In this document: positions 11,801-23,377 of the stretch, one piece after another
Layout: every line of letters begins with the position of its first letter
Numbering within the stretch: the first letter of the stretch is position 1
Origin: Cryptomeria japonica
Lineage: Eukaryota; Streptophyta; Pinopsida; Cupressales; Cupressaceae
Assembly (NCBI RefSeq): GCF_030272615.1
Contig: NC_081410.1
Location: 258,401,533 to 258,465,532, forward strand
Length of the DNA stretch: 64,000 bases
Direction of reading: 5' to 3'
The notes under the pieces: generated by a model
The model's input: the letters and a program-made list of their open reading frames with translations, nothing else
Told to the model about the DNA's origin: nothing
The model's database searches: none
Made by a program: the position numbers and the translations under genes

Positions 11801-12453
11801 TAAAACATCCATTCCTCAAACATATTGGAGTGAGGGAGTCCCATGACTCGGCTGAGTAAAGTGACCATGTCTCTGTACTCTTCAATGAACTCACTATGGT
11901 AGACCTTTTTAAGGATCTTGCTGCTAGGGGCTCTCTTTTCCTTAAACCAATTATTGATCTTCCCTTTGCACTTATTGGGATTAGTGTCATACATTGACTG
12001 AGCCTCTTCTATTGCCACCACAATTGCATCCTCATGGAATGGGATGTCGAAGGCATCTCCAATAGCTTCTGGGTTGAAATCAGCCATTACCGTCTCGTTT
12101 GCAAGTACCACCCTGCTGTCCAACTTATAGTGCTTGGAGCTTTCTACAACAAGCTCATAATTTTGGACAGCTTGTGGGATACCTATTGCCTGTGCAATTC
12201 CACTTTCCACCATCATCTTCACTTTCTCGTAAGCATTAGAAGCATATACCATGTCTCTGAAATGTTGAATATCAACATGTCCAACATCCGTGTGGCCTAT
12301 ATTCTCCCAGTTACTTTGGACCTTTGATTCCCGTATCACTCCTTGATATCGGTACGTCATTTTCTCTAACTTGCGGGGGTTGTCAAATTTGGGTGCCTGG
12401 GATGTCCCCAGTGCGTCAGGTGCCTTAGAGGATTCTGCCACCTTGGGAGGCAT
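8884..12453 (-). pseudogene. Decayed antisense ORF (~686 codons) of a retroelement, split by a solo LTR
   Basis: An intact 436-codon frame (12453-11143, start MPPKVAESS) ends at a TAA, but the same frame continues through readable protein (…TGLGRKTYGKHYKHKMNIED…) to 10875. It resumes without frameshift at 9363, across the solo LTR, down to 8884. About seven nonsense codons and no frameshift are seen. The C-terminal part is acidic with a basic nuclear-localisation-like stretch (RRPEKKRKKAKAIKG) and an in-frame 18-bp tandem repeat (ESHLSE twice, ~9208-9243). No domain is recognised. It lies antisense to gag. Some Tat-lineage Ty3/gypsy elements (Retand, RIRE2, Grande) are known to carry an antisense ORF, so I infer it belongs to the same element after a deletion of pol. 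Confidence 0.6.
9364..10869. mobile_element. Solo LTR, TGTAATGTCCCC family, 1506 bp, perfect TSD
   Basis: The element starts TGTAATGTCCCC and ends GGGATACTACACA. It is flanked on both sides by GTGAC (9359-9363 and 10870-10874), an exact 5-bp target duplication. Removing it restores the antisense ORF in frame. Its closest relative in the window is the LTR at 20504-34256, with the same first ~350 bp and nearly the same length (1503 bp). There is no internal region. Inside are 'ttactattt(a/t)tagtaa' repeats near 9560-9630. Confidence 0.9.
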
Positions 12454-12689
12454 TTACCCTACACAACAGGATGTGAATTACAAGGCGGATTCAAGATGTA
12501 AAAGTAGTTAGTGATGCCCAACAAGGGCGTTAGCAACAAAATCATTAGGATAACAGCATAACGCTTAGGGAACATCATAACGGCAAGAATTTGAAAAAAG
12601 TTATAACATGCTGTCCTAATTTTCAAATTTTGTTGCGCAACTGGAAATTTTGATTTTGCATGGTTTAGTTTAAAATATTTTTCTGATTT

Positions 12690-14290
12690 GGGCGCATTTG
12701 CAATTTGGGCATTGATTTCTCAATATATTCTGAGTTTCAAATCTTTTTTTAGTTATAGGGGAATTTTCGGCATTTGGCGGTCAATTAGGAGCAAAGTCCC
12801 TGATTTCCATTTGATGCTTCTTTTTCAATTTCAGACTTGCGTTGTCTAATGGTAGGAAAATCTTAGGCATTTGGGAGTCTTTTGGACAAATTTCTGAAGT
12901 TTCCAATTTTAGTTGCAATCCCAGAGTTTTCCCGAGCTGAGATTTTCAAAGTGTGATTATGAGTTCAACTATGCATGACTAATCCAAGGTTTGACTTTGA
13001 GTTTAATTTTAGATGAAATTTTCAAAATGCAAACCAAACGTAAACTTCTGGCGTTTAAGATTGTCCATACTCATTATCATTTGGAAAGGAAATTTATTTG
13101 CCCAAGATTCAAAGAATTGAAGCATACCTGAAAAACTAGTCAATGATGCTTTGCTTGCTTTAGGCGTTGAATGTTTATTCAAGTCAGAACATTTTCTCTA
13201 CCAGCAATTCGAAGAAGAAATCTCTTCCCCCCCGATCCCCTCGACTTGCACTTGCAAAACTCGGACAAAATCCGAGCAATACTGGCCCACGTTTTTTGAT
13301 ATAGGGTTTCTATCAGGCTCTTATGCTATGCCGCCAAGTCTTTCTCTTGCCGCTATTTTGGTACTAAGCACAAGATAAATATGGAGAGACCACGCCCCTG
13401 GGTCTAATATTTTCAAAGCTCCAGAACGCTTACAAAGGAAAGAAACCCTTTCCAATCTCCCTGACCTGCACTTATTTGGCGCCTCTTGCCCAAAGGAGGA
13501 AATTCGGCGATACCAAGAAGAAAAAAAAACGTGAATATGAATGCACCCCTACACCCTAAAACATCCTCACTGCTTGAAAAGAAATCTTCACTTAAGCGCT
13601 TAAGGGAGATTTTCGGCGATTGGAGGAAAAATGCAAACCTCCGCACTTTTAAATCCCCCCCCTCCTTTTGTTCAAAATCGCTTTATGTTTGTTACTTTGC
13701 GCCCTAAAGGGGAAAACTCGGCTTTGTTGGGAAAAAGCGGGGAATATGAGTCCTCAGTTAAAACGCTCCATTCTTATTTTCTTTTTTCCTTGCCTACTAG
13801 AGGGGAAATTTCGGCTTTGGGAGCCAAAATGCAAACTTAGCTTGGAACGCCTTTGGCAAATTTATTATCATTCCGTCTTCTAGGAAAAACCTCGGCTTGG
13901 AGAAGGCGAAAGTAAACTTGACGCCTTTGTTGTCTCTCTTATGTTGCTGACTTGGGAAAAGTTTGTGCTTCAGAGCAGAGAGTGTGAACTTTCGCTTAGG
14001 CGCTTCACTTTATTTCCTTTTACTTTCGCTTTTAGGCTTAACTTAGGCGTTTGGGGAAATCTCGGCTTTGTTAGGAGATGTGTGAACTTAACTTCAAATG
14101 CTTTACCTTCTTTTTCTTTTTTATTTGATTTGCCATTTTATCACTTAAGGGGAAAATTCGGCTTTGTGAGGCAAAAGTGCAAACTTTTACCTTTTTGCTT
14201 TTTTCACCCGAATTTCCCTGATTTTCCCCTTTCTTTCATTTTTCACTTCGCCTAGTAAGGAAAGAGTTAGGCATTTTAAGATCAAAGTGC
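12690..14290 (+). repeat. Degenerate tandem array with recurring TCGGC motif
   Basis: Units of about 70-100 bp share the pattern 'gGGGAAAattTCGGCtttg...gGCaaaagTGcaaactt..cGCctTT' and are seen clearly at about 12770, 13490, 13705, 13800, 13880, 14050 and 14150. The array ends before a hairpin-like segment (gggggtccctgtcggcgatgggg, 14455-14477). A similar array and hairpin occur near the right ends of the large LTR-like blocks at 48090-51501 and 54067-57397, and inverted at 47113-48089. I infer this is the body of a decayed Ty3/gypsy LTR. Confidence 0.6.
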
Positions 14291-14486
14291 AAGAAAAGGC
14301 ACTTGTACTCCTCAGACACAAGTCTACCAAGTTCCTCTCAATCCTCACTTTGTCATCTCTCAACCAAATTGATTCTCCTCATCATGCATCTAACTCTGCA
14401 AACTAGACCAAAAAATCCTACAGGACCTTGAAGAGGAGAAGAATGACAAAGGGGGTCCCTGTCGGCGATGGGGAGTGTGTACATAA

Positions 14487-15100
14487 TTTAACAGGCACCT
14501 GAAGTATAATAGCTCGTTGGAATGAAAATGAGAAGTTTTAAATGTTGGACGCTTAACCTCGTGACCAAATTGCCTGAAATAATTAAATATTTAAATAAAT
14601 CACTTTTCGAGGTTTAAGGTTTAATTAAATTATAAAGTGATTTTATATTGCACTTTTCGAAAAGTTCTAGAGATGGTTATAAAAGAAGGTTGAGGTCTCA
14701 TTTGTAACATACAAAAGAATTTAAAAGCTTGTTTATTTCTCTACGAAGATTCTAAGTTTTGTGCCTATGGCTAAAATCTTGCTAGTAAAATGAAAACCCC
14801 ACCGATTTCTTGGAGCTGAGGACAAAAACCCTCTATCTTCACCAAAGTGGTTCCACACTGGGAGCAACAAGGTGTTGAAGGTTGAGGCGGGAGTCTGGGG
14901 ACGAAATCCCTTGTTCTTGGAAAAGATTCAAAGGCAAATCCGAAAAGGGTTTGCATTGGTGCAAAAGAGGTTTCAAGCTTGCTTTTGGTTTAATCAATTT
15001 AAGTATTGAAATTTGTGAAGTCTTTTATAAAAGACAAATTTTTAGAATTTGAAGATTTAATGTTAATTGTTATCTTGGACGCCATCTTTGGTATTCATTG
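14487..15100 (+). repeat. LTR remnant with 'taatagctcgttggaa' block
   Basis: The block around 14508 (ataatagctcgttggaa) and a later 'ttataaaagaaggttgaggtctcattt' stretch (about 14678-14704) have close counterparts at 39726 and 39926 in the solo LTR 39198-40614. This looks like the R/U5 part of a related LTR. Its ends were not identified. Confidence 0.45.
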
Positions 15101-16642
15101 ACTTGTATTCTATTAGGTGGCGAATGAAATACATTGTTTAATATGTTGGGCAATTCGGAGCTATTAACTGAACTTTATAGACTCTACTGCTGGGCGTTTG
15201 AATTAATAGTGTTTTTTTTAAGTCGAGGGTCTTATTCTAACTAGCTATGTGAGTTCTTTGTTGTCACTAAGTTAGCTATGTGAGTTTTGGAGGTCGATTC
15301 CTCCTGGATTGAGGTGTGAAGCCATGAATATTGGCGTAAGAACTTGTTTCCTTTGGAGCTGGGCACATTTGGCAAAACAAATCTGATTTAGGACCAAAAT
15401 ACAGGATATGTGAGGTGTATAAAGGAAGTGATTCTTGCTAGGTGTGTGGGATAAGAAGTATTCATTATTATCTTCCTCTGTTGGGCAAGATTGGGACTCT
15501 ACTAGCAATGAATACCTTCCAGATGCAAACATAGGAGTACTCAATTGTGATCTTGTGCATATTATCACCGACTAGAGACTTATTGCATGCTTTTCCAGTT
15601 ATGTAATTCTTTGGAAATGCTAGACACTGCAGTTTTAGTCCATTAAATGCAATGTATGTATGTCATTCTACTATTCTAAGCATTGCAATTACACATACAG
15701 TCTGGTAAATTCCAAGGAAAGCTAAAGAAATACCGAGCATGGACGTACTGACATAGTATGGAGTGGCATGGAGAATAGAGAGGACGTGATCTCTCCCCTT
15801 GAGACATGGATTTTGGACCTGGTTTTGAGGCACAACAATCAGGGTATTGGTGTGGCTAAAGCTTCATTGTATGCATTCTACAGTGGACTTGGAAATCCCT
15901 CATTGGCTCAAATAGTTGTTGGCACTTATTGGCACCGTCACTAATACATGTATTGACTGATTTCTATGCCGAGAATTGAGCATAGTATTGGCACAATTTG
16001 TATCAGATTCATACATTAGTACTCATATTAATTAAGGTTAGATTAATAAAATTATCCTATGTTGTTCAGTTTGAAGTAATTATTTGTCAAAGACAAAGAC
16101 TTTGATCAACCCTTTACAGAAAAGACAAAGACTGTGAAAAAGTTTGCTTCATTCCTTTTGACTGCCTAGTGCAATTTCTCAACTTTGGTGTTCAATTTTT
16201 AGAAGGGTAAAGAAAAAAAGAAAAATCTGATTTCTTTAACTTTCAAACAGTGGTGCTTCTTCCATGTTGGCGGCACTTACTAAAAAAACAAGAATCATTC
16301 TAAAAAGTGTGCTTTGACTCTTCGTTTTTTACAATTTGTTTTTTATTATTATTATTATTATTATTTTTAAACTATGTTGCAAGGTTCACCCCCCTAGACC
16401 CCTGGTACTAGTCCGGTTTGGTCCTGGTCCGAGGTCCTAGTCCAGTCTGCCTGTGGTCCGGACAGGGTCTGTGATTCACACGCCTGGTTCGGACCAGGTT
16501 GAACCCAAGAGGACCCAGGTCGAACCCAAGGGTCCGATGGCCCAAAAATGGTGTTTTTTTTTGCAAAATTTTTTTTTTTTTTGAAATCCACCACATAAAA
16601 AATTATAATATAACCCTAAAAATGAGTTTTAAAACATTAACT

Positions 16643-16692
<50 letters not shown>

Positions 16693-18279
16693 TACTAACG
16701 AACCCAAACCCCTTTTCAAAATTTTGCTGTACCAGTGTACCAGTTCTTCGAACCCGAACCGGCAACTTAGTTTTAAATTATCAATTATTAATCAATATTT
16801 TTTTCAATTGTTAATTAAATTTTTTTTTTTTAATAAATAAAACACAATGAACAATCTGCAAGATTTTGGTAATTCAAAATACTAGACTTTGAAACAAGAA
16901 GATACAATTGGACCAAAAAACATCACCACAAATCTAAATTGACACACAATTAGTTGGTAAACTAATAACAGAAAATGGGTGACATGATAATACAATCAAT
17001 TTTCGAATTGGATGTAAAATATTGTACACAATTAATTGATTAGTCAAAAAAATGACAGGCTACATAAGTGCATTCAAAAGTACGAAAAAAGTATCTGAGG
17101 ATTCTAACAAGCTTTATTTGGTTTCCTTGGAAGGTGATAATTAATAATTTTATGAGTCTTAGACTCTTAGGTCATGTACTAGATGACAATGTTCAATTAC
17201 ATATCTGACTGATCATAATGCTAAGGCTTTTATTTGATACTCATTGAATTCACGTTGCTTAGGATTGTAAAGGAGTTGGAAAGATTAAATGTTGATACTG
17301 AGGTTATATGTGTTTGATGAGGCTTCCAGTTATGGATGCTATATGTAGCCAGCTCATCTCAAATTTTATCTGTGTATTGACCTTGAAGTTGTCAAGAATC
17401 CAAATCATCAAGATAGACTTGAAGAGAACAATAAAAATGGGGGATCCTTCAAGTAAATGTGGACTCAAGGATTCTCTGAGTATGATATTCAGATACATTG
17501 AAATATATCACAATTCCAGTTATTGTAAAAGTGGTGAAGTTTTGAATTAGCTACATGAATCATTTGTCACGTCACATTGGAGAAAAGCAGAAATAAGACA
17601 TCTAAATCAACAAAAATGCACTCAGGATAAACTTGAGGTAAGAGATTACAATTTATGTAAAGATGTTTGAATAGTGTTGCACTACCAATTTTTCTTCAAG
17701 CAGGTTACATGTGCAAAATATAGATATTGTAAAAAGGAAGACAAGGATATAAATTCAAACTAGCGACATTAAATCATTATCTGCGTTCTGAACAACAGAC
17801 CGCCATTATCTAGCAGAGAAAAAAAGAAAAGTAATATAAAGATTGAACATACTGGCACTCTAAATGTTCCCCATCACTCAAAGAAACAAGCCTGCTTGTC
17901 TGACTCTAAATGAACTTGCATAAGGATTTCTTTCAAACCTTCTGATTCATTGTGGTATTGAATGTTGGCTATATTTTCAACATATTCTCAAAAGTTAATG
18001 GATAGATGTTTCTCTTGCAAAAATTTTCAGCTTCTATAACTAGACAGGTCCATGAAAAGGAAATTTTAGTTTCATAACACTGTTACAAATCATTGTGCAT
18101 GCATAATATCACATTGTTAAAACTCTATGATGTACTTCAATAAAATTTTGATCCACTGTTCTGTATCCAAAATCTATATGTGGCTCAATTTTTGATGCTA
18201 CAATCTATTGCAAGAAACATTAGTTTTCGTGCACTAGAAACTTAATGTATGCTCCAAGAACAGAAGTTTGTTTACTCAC
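15101..18279. repeat. Intronic DNA with microsatellites, otherwise unassigned
   Basis: I see (TTA)n-type repeats at about 16344-16364, a TA run followed by (TG)17 at 16643-16689, and a GC-richer block at 16390-16545 with recurring 'ggtcc/ggacc' motifs. No gene or element ends could be supported in 15101-16340 or 16850-18279. Confidence 0.5.
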
Positions 18280-18385
18280 CGCAGCATCTTGATAAGTCAG
18301 GATACTTGAAACAGAATGGCCCTCAATTATCATTCCTCCTAGCCTTAGGAAACGTTGTTTCACAATATCGATGAGCTTTACTGGA
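18280..18385 (-). CDS. Exon 5: oxidoreductase, isolated between two giant introns
   Basis: This exon provides one base plus 35 codons between a ttggcag acceptor and a gtgagt donor. It completes the Ser of exon 4 and reads PVKLIDIVKQRFLRLGG, then IIEGHSVSSI, matching the family block that follows 'LGVS'. It ends in phase 0 at Ala and is followed by exon 6 (VVKLDNGE…). Its upstream intron is 24,973 bp and its downstream intron 14,839 bp. The reading frame and both splice sites are intact despite isolation in repeat DNA, which argues for maintained function. Confidence 0.87.
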
Positions 18386-19546
18386 CTGCCAAAATCCCAT
18401 CATAATAATCAGCTCTCGATTGGTCAAGGACAACTTAAAATGCATATGAAGGTATTGAAGAACAATACGATAACCCAATAGATGTCAATGTCATCTGATT
18501 TACAAGATTCATAATGGTAACTGTCAACTAAATTGCAAGATGATTCATAAAAGCCAGTGATACACAAAAGGAAAAAACCATCTACCACAAGCATGCTATT
18601 GTGAAGATAAAGCAAAGGTTCAAGCAAAAAATACCAACAGCAAAGAAATACATTCCTCTTTTAATATAAAATATATTTAAGGAGTTTGGACAAGATTTTT
18701 GCTAGTAAAAGAACAAGAATGGAACATTAGATATTTCAATTTTTTGTGTTATACAAAATAATCTGCCACATCTATTTTTGCTTCACAGAAAACTTAACAA
18801 TTCTTCCACACACAAATGAGAAGCTTTATATCTTTTGTCACACCATGGACAAGTTAACCTATTACAACATGCACATGCACAAACACGCTTTCTAGCTAGA
18901 TTATAAACACTAGAAAGAATGTACATGTACAAGAGCTGTATTGAATATTTTGATTACACACAAGATAAGATTTTATAAATCAAAAACCCAAATGTTGTAT
19001 AGAAAGCTACAAACACCTATTTTAACAACTATCACAACAAAAATTCTGGAATTATGGGTAATCTAAATTCAATAACTGAAATCCTTCACAAAATTGCATA
19101 TAGCATAACAATCTCATCACAAACACAAAGAGAGAGCTTGAACGAAAAAGTTTTGCACAAATTGTAGCAAATTTCTTATTAGTTTTTCATAAATATAATA
19201 CCTATATATAGGGTTTGAAAGCCTCACTTTGCAGTTTGCACAGTTGGTTTTCTTCTCAAAATAAAATTTCTTTAAAAATAAAAGTCAAATTGAAAATAAA
19301 AATAATTATAAATAAAACTCATTCTTGGGATAAAGCTTATTCCTTGAAAAATTCTACTAAAGTCAAAAATATCTTGTTCAATAATTATCCAAAACGCAAA
19401 ATGGCTCTGCCTTAAATGAGATACCTCTACTCTAAATAAAGTCGATTGATTTTATTTTTAGACAATCAAAAAAATGGCAATCTGCACACTTTTTGAATAT
19501 GGCAACCACTAGGGGTGAAAAACCCTATGATTGCTCGCAGGACTCA
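18386..19546. other. Intronic DNA, nothing identified
   Basis: The sequence is AT-rich with no coding potential, LTR ends or structured repeats that I can support. It is the host-intron flank between exon 5 and the first LTR of the nest, together with 35044 onward on the other side. The last five bases (ACTCA, 19542-19546) pair with ACTCG (35039-35043) as the target duplication of the outer LTR. Confidence 0.5.
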
Positions 19547-20860
19547 TGTAATGTCCCCTTTCTAGGCATCAGCTATTTCTAGAGGTTAGCCTATGACTTT
19601 GGTCCCCAAATGCTAACATGGTGATTAGAGGGACCCTTCTAAGGGTGTTTTATGGCTCTTCAACTGACCTTTTGGTGCTTATTTCAGTATTCTTCAGCTC
19701 AGTGTCCTAGTTTATTTGTGGTGTGCCTTCCGGAGATCATTCAGGTCACTTTGATTCACAGTTACTATTTTTAGAAAGTCACTTGGATGTTTTTCTCATA
19801 CTTACTATTTATAATAAGTCACCGAGGTGTCAGTAGGCATCATATCTATATCTGGAAAGTGGATGGATAATTTCCATGAGTTGATATTGGTAATTATAGG
19901 GGGTTTAATGATTTAAATTAAATTATTAAATTTAGATCAAGTTTAACTTTAATAATATCAATTATATTAAATGACTTTATGATATGACGACATAAAGGGG
20001 CTTAAAGTGACTTTATTTTGGCACCTAGGGAGTTATAAGGTTTTAAATAATTTAAGGAGATAGGCGCCAATATTGGAAGATATAAGGTGAATATAAAATT
20101 AATTCATAAAGTGACTTTATGTCAATCAAAATTATATAAGGGGTCACTTTATTATTATTCCCAATTGCAAGCAAATATGAATATTAAAAGGGAGGGAAAC
20201 TAAATGGGTTTTCGGGAAGCTTCCTTGGAGAATTATTAAAGAGGGCATTTGGAGTTCATTTGAATATACTTGGTTAATTTATTTTCTCCCTGTGATGTTG
20301 GGAGATCTAGCTTCATTTGCAAGAAATCTGAGGACGGAAACCCTTGAAGTTTCTCGGTGGTTTGGATAGAAACCCAGATCTATCTTTGGTATGGATACAT
20401 CTAGGATTCACCATTGCGCTTCATTATTAGATTGTTGAAGGTTTCAACTAGAAATCTCTCTGGAGGGTTTGACAAACTTGTTGAGCTGCATATTGGACAT
20501 TGTTGTAATGTCCCCATTTTGCATGAGCATCAAAATTCGAAGGATTAGCCTATCAGTTGACCCTCGTAGGCTAGTGTGGTGGATTAAAGGGTCCAGTTTG
20601 GGCATTATGGAGCTCTTTAAGTGGCAATTGTAAGTGTTTCTCTCTAGATCCTTCATATGTTCTAAGGCATTGATATTTAAAGGTTTCTGGTTCAGTTTAG
20701 AGGGACTTACTATTTATAGTAAGTCAGGGAATGTTAGAGAGGGACCCTTACTATTTTTAGTAAGACAATTGGATGCACAGTGGATACAATGGTTAACTCC
20801 AGGGTTCAGACGAAAACAAGAAATAATGATTATTTCTGGAGTTATGTTATTTTAATTATT

Positions 20861-20961
20861 TGAATAAAAATAATTAACGCCCATGAGGGAACCACAAGCC
20901 CAACCCAAGAGAGAACCAGAGTCTCAAGGCCCTAGGGGGGAACCACAAGCCCAACCCAAGA
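20861..20961 (-). repeat. LINE 3' end with 20-bp direct repeat
   Basis: Downstream of the ORF2 stop, gaaccacaagcccaacccaa occurs twice (about 20890-20909 and 20941-20960 on the plus strand), separated by ~30 bp. The element then ends in an A/T-rich tail next to the target duplication. The duplicated 3' UTR block may be a reverse-transcription slippage product. Confidence 0.65.
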
Positions 20962-21678
20962 TCAGCCGGCTTCATAACTATCCATATCCTCAGCAAATAT
21001 CTTATGCAGGTCCTGACAGTAATCCGGGGAGAGTTGCTCCCAACCTTCAACTTTCCAATCATCATCATGTTCTGAGGCCCACTTAGCCAAACAATTAGCT
21101 GCTCTATTCCATTCACGAGGAATGTGGATGAAAGACACCTTCTCCATCATAGAACTAATTTCAAGAATCTGGTGAACAATCCTTGCCAACTGCCAATGAA
21201 CCCCACTCACCTTCTGCTCAATCAACAAGTTAACAATAATTTGCGAATCCAATTTGTAGATAACCTTTCACCACCCCAACTCCAAGGCCTGCTCCAGAGA
21301 ATAGAAAATTGCTAATCCCTCCATAAATTTATTAGACGGCCGCCCTTTATGCACCGAGAAGAAGAAAACCACCTCTCCCCTACTATCCCTACCAACACTG
21401 CCAATCCCAGCAGGGCTCGGATTACCCCTAGAGGAGACATCGGTGTTAATCTTGATGGACTCATCTTGAGGAGGCATCCACCTTCCCATCCTTTGAACCT
21501 TATTCATAGCAAATCTACCTCTCCTGACACACACCGAGGTGGGTGACATCTCCTGCAGACCCAACCTACTCACAATATCAGCCTCTCCTCTATCCAGAGG
21601 AAAATTCACCGCACATTTGGCTTCCACCGTTTCCCGAATCATACCAATGATTCTATTCCACACTTGTTGAACTAACAA
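20962..21678 (-). pseudogene. LINE ORF2 C-terminal RNase H domain
   Basis: The frame reads KINTDVSSRGNPSPAGIG (first Asp of the D-E-D catalytic set), then FMEGLAIFYSLEQALELGW (the Glu). After one TGA at about 21270 it reads IYKLDSQIIVNLL (second Asp), then HIPREWNRAANCLAKWA. This is the archaeal/plant-type RNase H (RVT_3) that ends many plant L1 elements. The stop after TGG is an in-frame nonsense mutation. A frameshift at about 21690-21710 separates it from the upstream zinc-binding domain. Confidence 0.9.
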
Positions 21679-21700
21679 TCTGACCTCCCTAAAGATCCTC

Positions 21701-23104
21701 CTATTCCTCTCCAGTTAGATCTGCCACAATATGAAAATGGGCCCAATATGCCAAACAGTCTGGAGAAAAGAGGACAAGATAGGAGGCCTGCCCAAACTCC
21801 ACCAAAGAATCCACGTGAACACAAGGATTCTTCCACACCCCCCACCAGTAATGCCAAATTAGCAACGAGAAAGGGCATCTGAAGAACAGGTGTGAGGAAT
21901 CCTCCTCCCCATTACCACACAAAACACAGATGGAAGGCCCAAGGAATCCCCTCTTACAAATGTTGTCCCAAGTTAGACATCTATTCAAGGCCAAAGTCCA
22001 AGCGAAACAGTTACACTTCGGCCAAGAAAAATTATTCCACGCATGTTTCCACCAAAGCACCTCCCTCCCCTCCAATCTTCGGGACAACAACTCCTGGTAA
22101 CCACTAGCAACAGTGAAAACGCCCTTAGGATTTGGAGACCAAGCAAGTCTATCCCTACCCTTAAGGGAGCTACAGTGTCTACTTGCCAAAATGCCATACA
22201 GCTCAGCACACTCTTCATCCATACCAGCAACCGGCCATTCATTAGGAGCCTTCCACCACTCCAACTCCAAACGCCCACACCTATAAATAGCCTTAAAGTC
22301 ACTCACCCTAGACCACCCTGCCTCCAAGAACCTCTGGCAAAGATTCCCAAGGTTGGGAAACTGATCAAGGATGGGGGGATAGCCATCCCAAGAGTCGAAC
22401 CAGAAAAGCATCTCTTCCCCCCTTTTACATATCCAAAAAAGTCCTTCCTTTATAAGAGAAGCCCCTTTCTTGAGAGTACTCCAAATCGAAGAACCTTTTC
22501 CCTCAAGCGGATACCTTGGGATTTCCTCCTTCAGGATCCTCTGCATGTATTTGCAGGCCAAAATCCTAGCCCAACCTCTATCCTGTTCAACATACCACCT
22601 CCAGTACAAGTTAGCCGCCAAAGCCTCCCTAAATAAAACAGACTGCCTTAAGCCGAGCCCACCCAACTGCTTCGGGCTACACACCAAGTCCCAATTGACA
22701 AGACACCATTTGTAGGAGGATAGGTTGCCTACCCATAAGAACTGCCTTGCCAGAGAATCCAATCCCTTCAGGAACCACTTAGGGGCCACTTGGAGCATAC
22801 ACCAATAAATCGGAAGAGCTTGAACCATCAACCGGATCAGTTGAACCCTCCCGGCAGAGGATAACCATCTGTGTGTCCAATGTTCAACCTTCATGCAAAA
22901 TTTGTCCAAGATACCCTGCCACGAATCCCTGGGAGGGTTACCAGTAGAGATAGGAATACCCAGGTAAGTCAAGGGAAGAGAACCAACTTGGAACCTCAGG
23001 ATATGAGCAATCCTCCTCTGAATATTTCTAGGTGTGTTGAAGAAGATAATGGAAGATTTATCCTCACTGATCAACTGGTTTGAAGCGACAAGATAAACAT
23101 CCAA
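21701..23104 (-). pseudogene. LINE ORF2: RT thumb/connection and zinc-binding (zf-RVT) domain
   Basis: This is a 467-codon open stretch. It begins in the RT domain after the catalytic loop, passes SLPLTYLGIPISTG and the 'LSSAGRVQLI' block typical of plant L1 RTs, and continues to a zinc-binding domain (WKHAWNNFSWPKCNCFAWTL ... CVLCGNGEEDSSHLFFRCPF). A one-base frameshift near 23080-23100 (run of T) disconnects it from the RT core. It is the longest intact piece of the element. Confidence 0.93.
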
Positions 23105-23377
23105 AAATTGCGCAGATTAGAGGCTTCTCTAATCCGAGCTAGTCCCATCAGGGCCGTGTCATCAACAAACTGCAAAAGGGATTGAGGATGCAGGTCATTT
23201 CCCCAATTCCAACCTTGAATAATACCCGGACCCACATTATGCTTAATCAACCTCCCAAGACCCTCAACCAGAAGAATGAATAAGTACGAGGAGACGGGGT
23301 CCCCCTGGTGAAGACCCCTAGAAGCACCAAACAACTCTGTATGATCTCCATTGATTAGCACAGAGAAGGAGGTAGAC
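23071..23377 (-). pseudogene. LINE ORF2: RT catalytic core, 3' half
   Basis: After the insertion site the frame continues STSFSVLINGDHTELFGASR, then GLHQGDPVSSYLFILLVEGL and LLQFVDDTALMG. The FVDD box supplies two of the three RT catalytic aspartates. The preceding half of the domain lies at 26598-27158; a 3.2-kb insertion splits them exactly at a 5-bp duplication, and removal joins 'SCVT' to 'STSFSVL' as expected for the family. Confidence 0.9.

Noticed and set aside
16390-16600. GC-richer block with repeated ggtcc/ggacc, considered as a SINE or MITE
   Set aside because: No clear ends, target duplication or good polymerase III boxes could be shown.
22043-22636. 197-codon plus-strand open frame
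   Set aside because: Antisense shadow of LINE ORF2, whose minus-strand protein is clearly recognisable.
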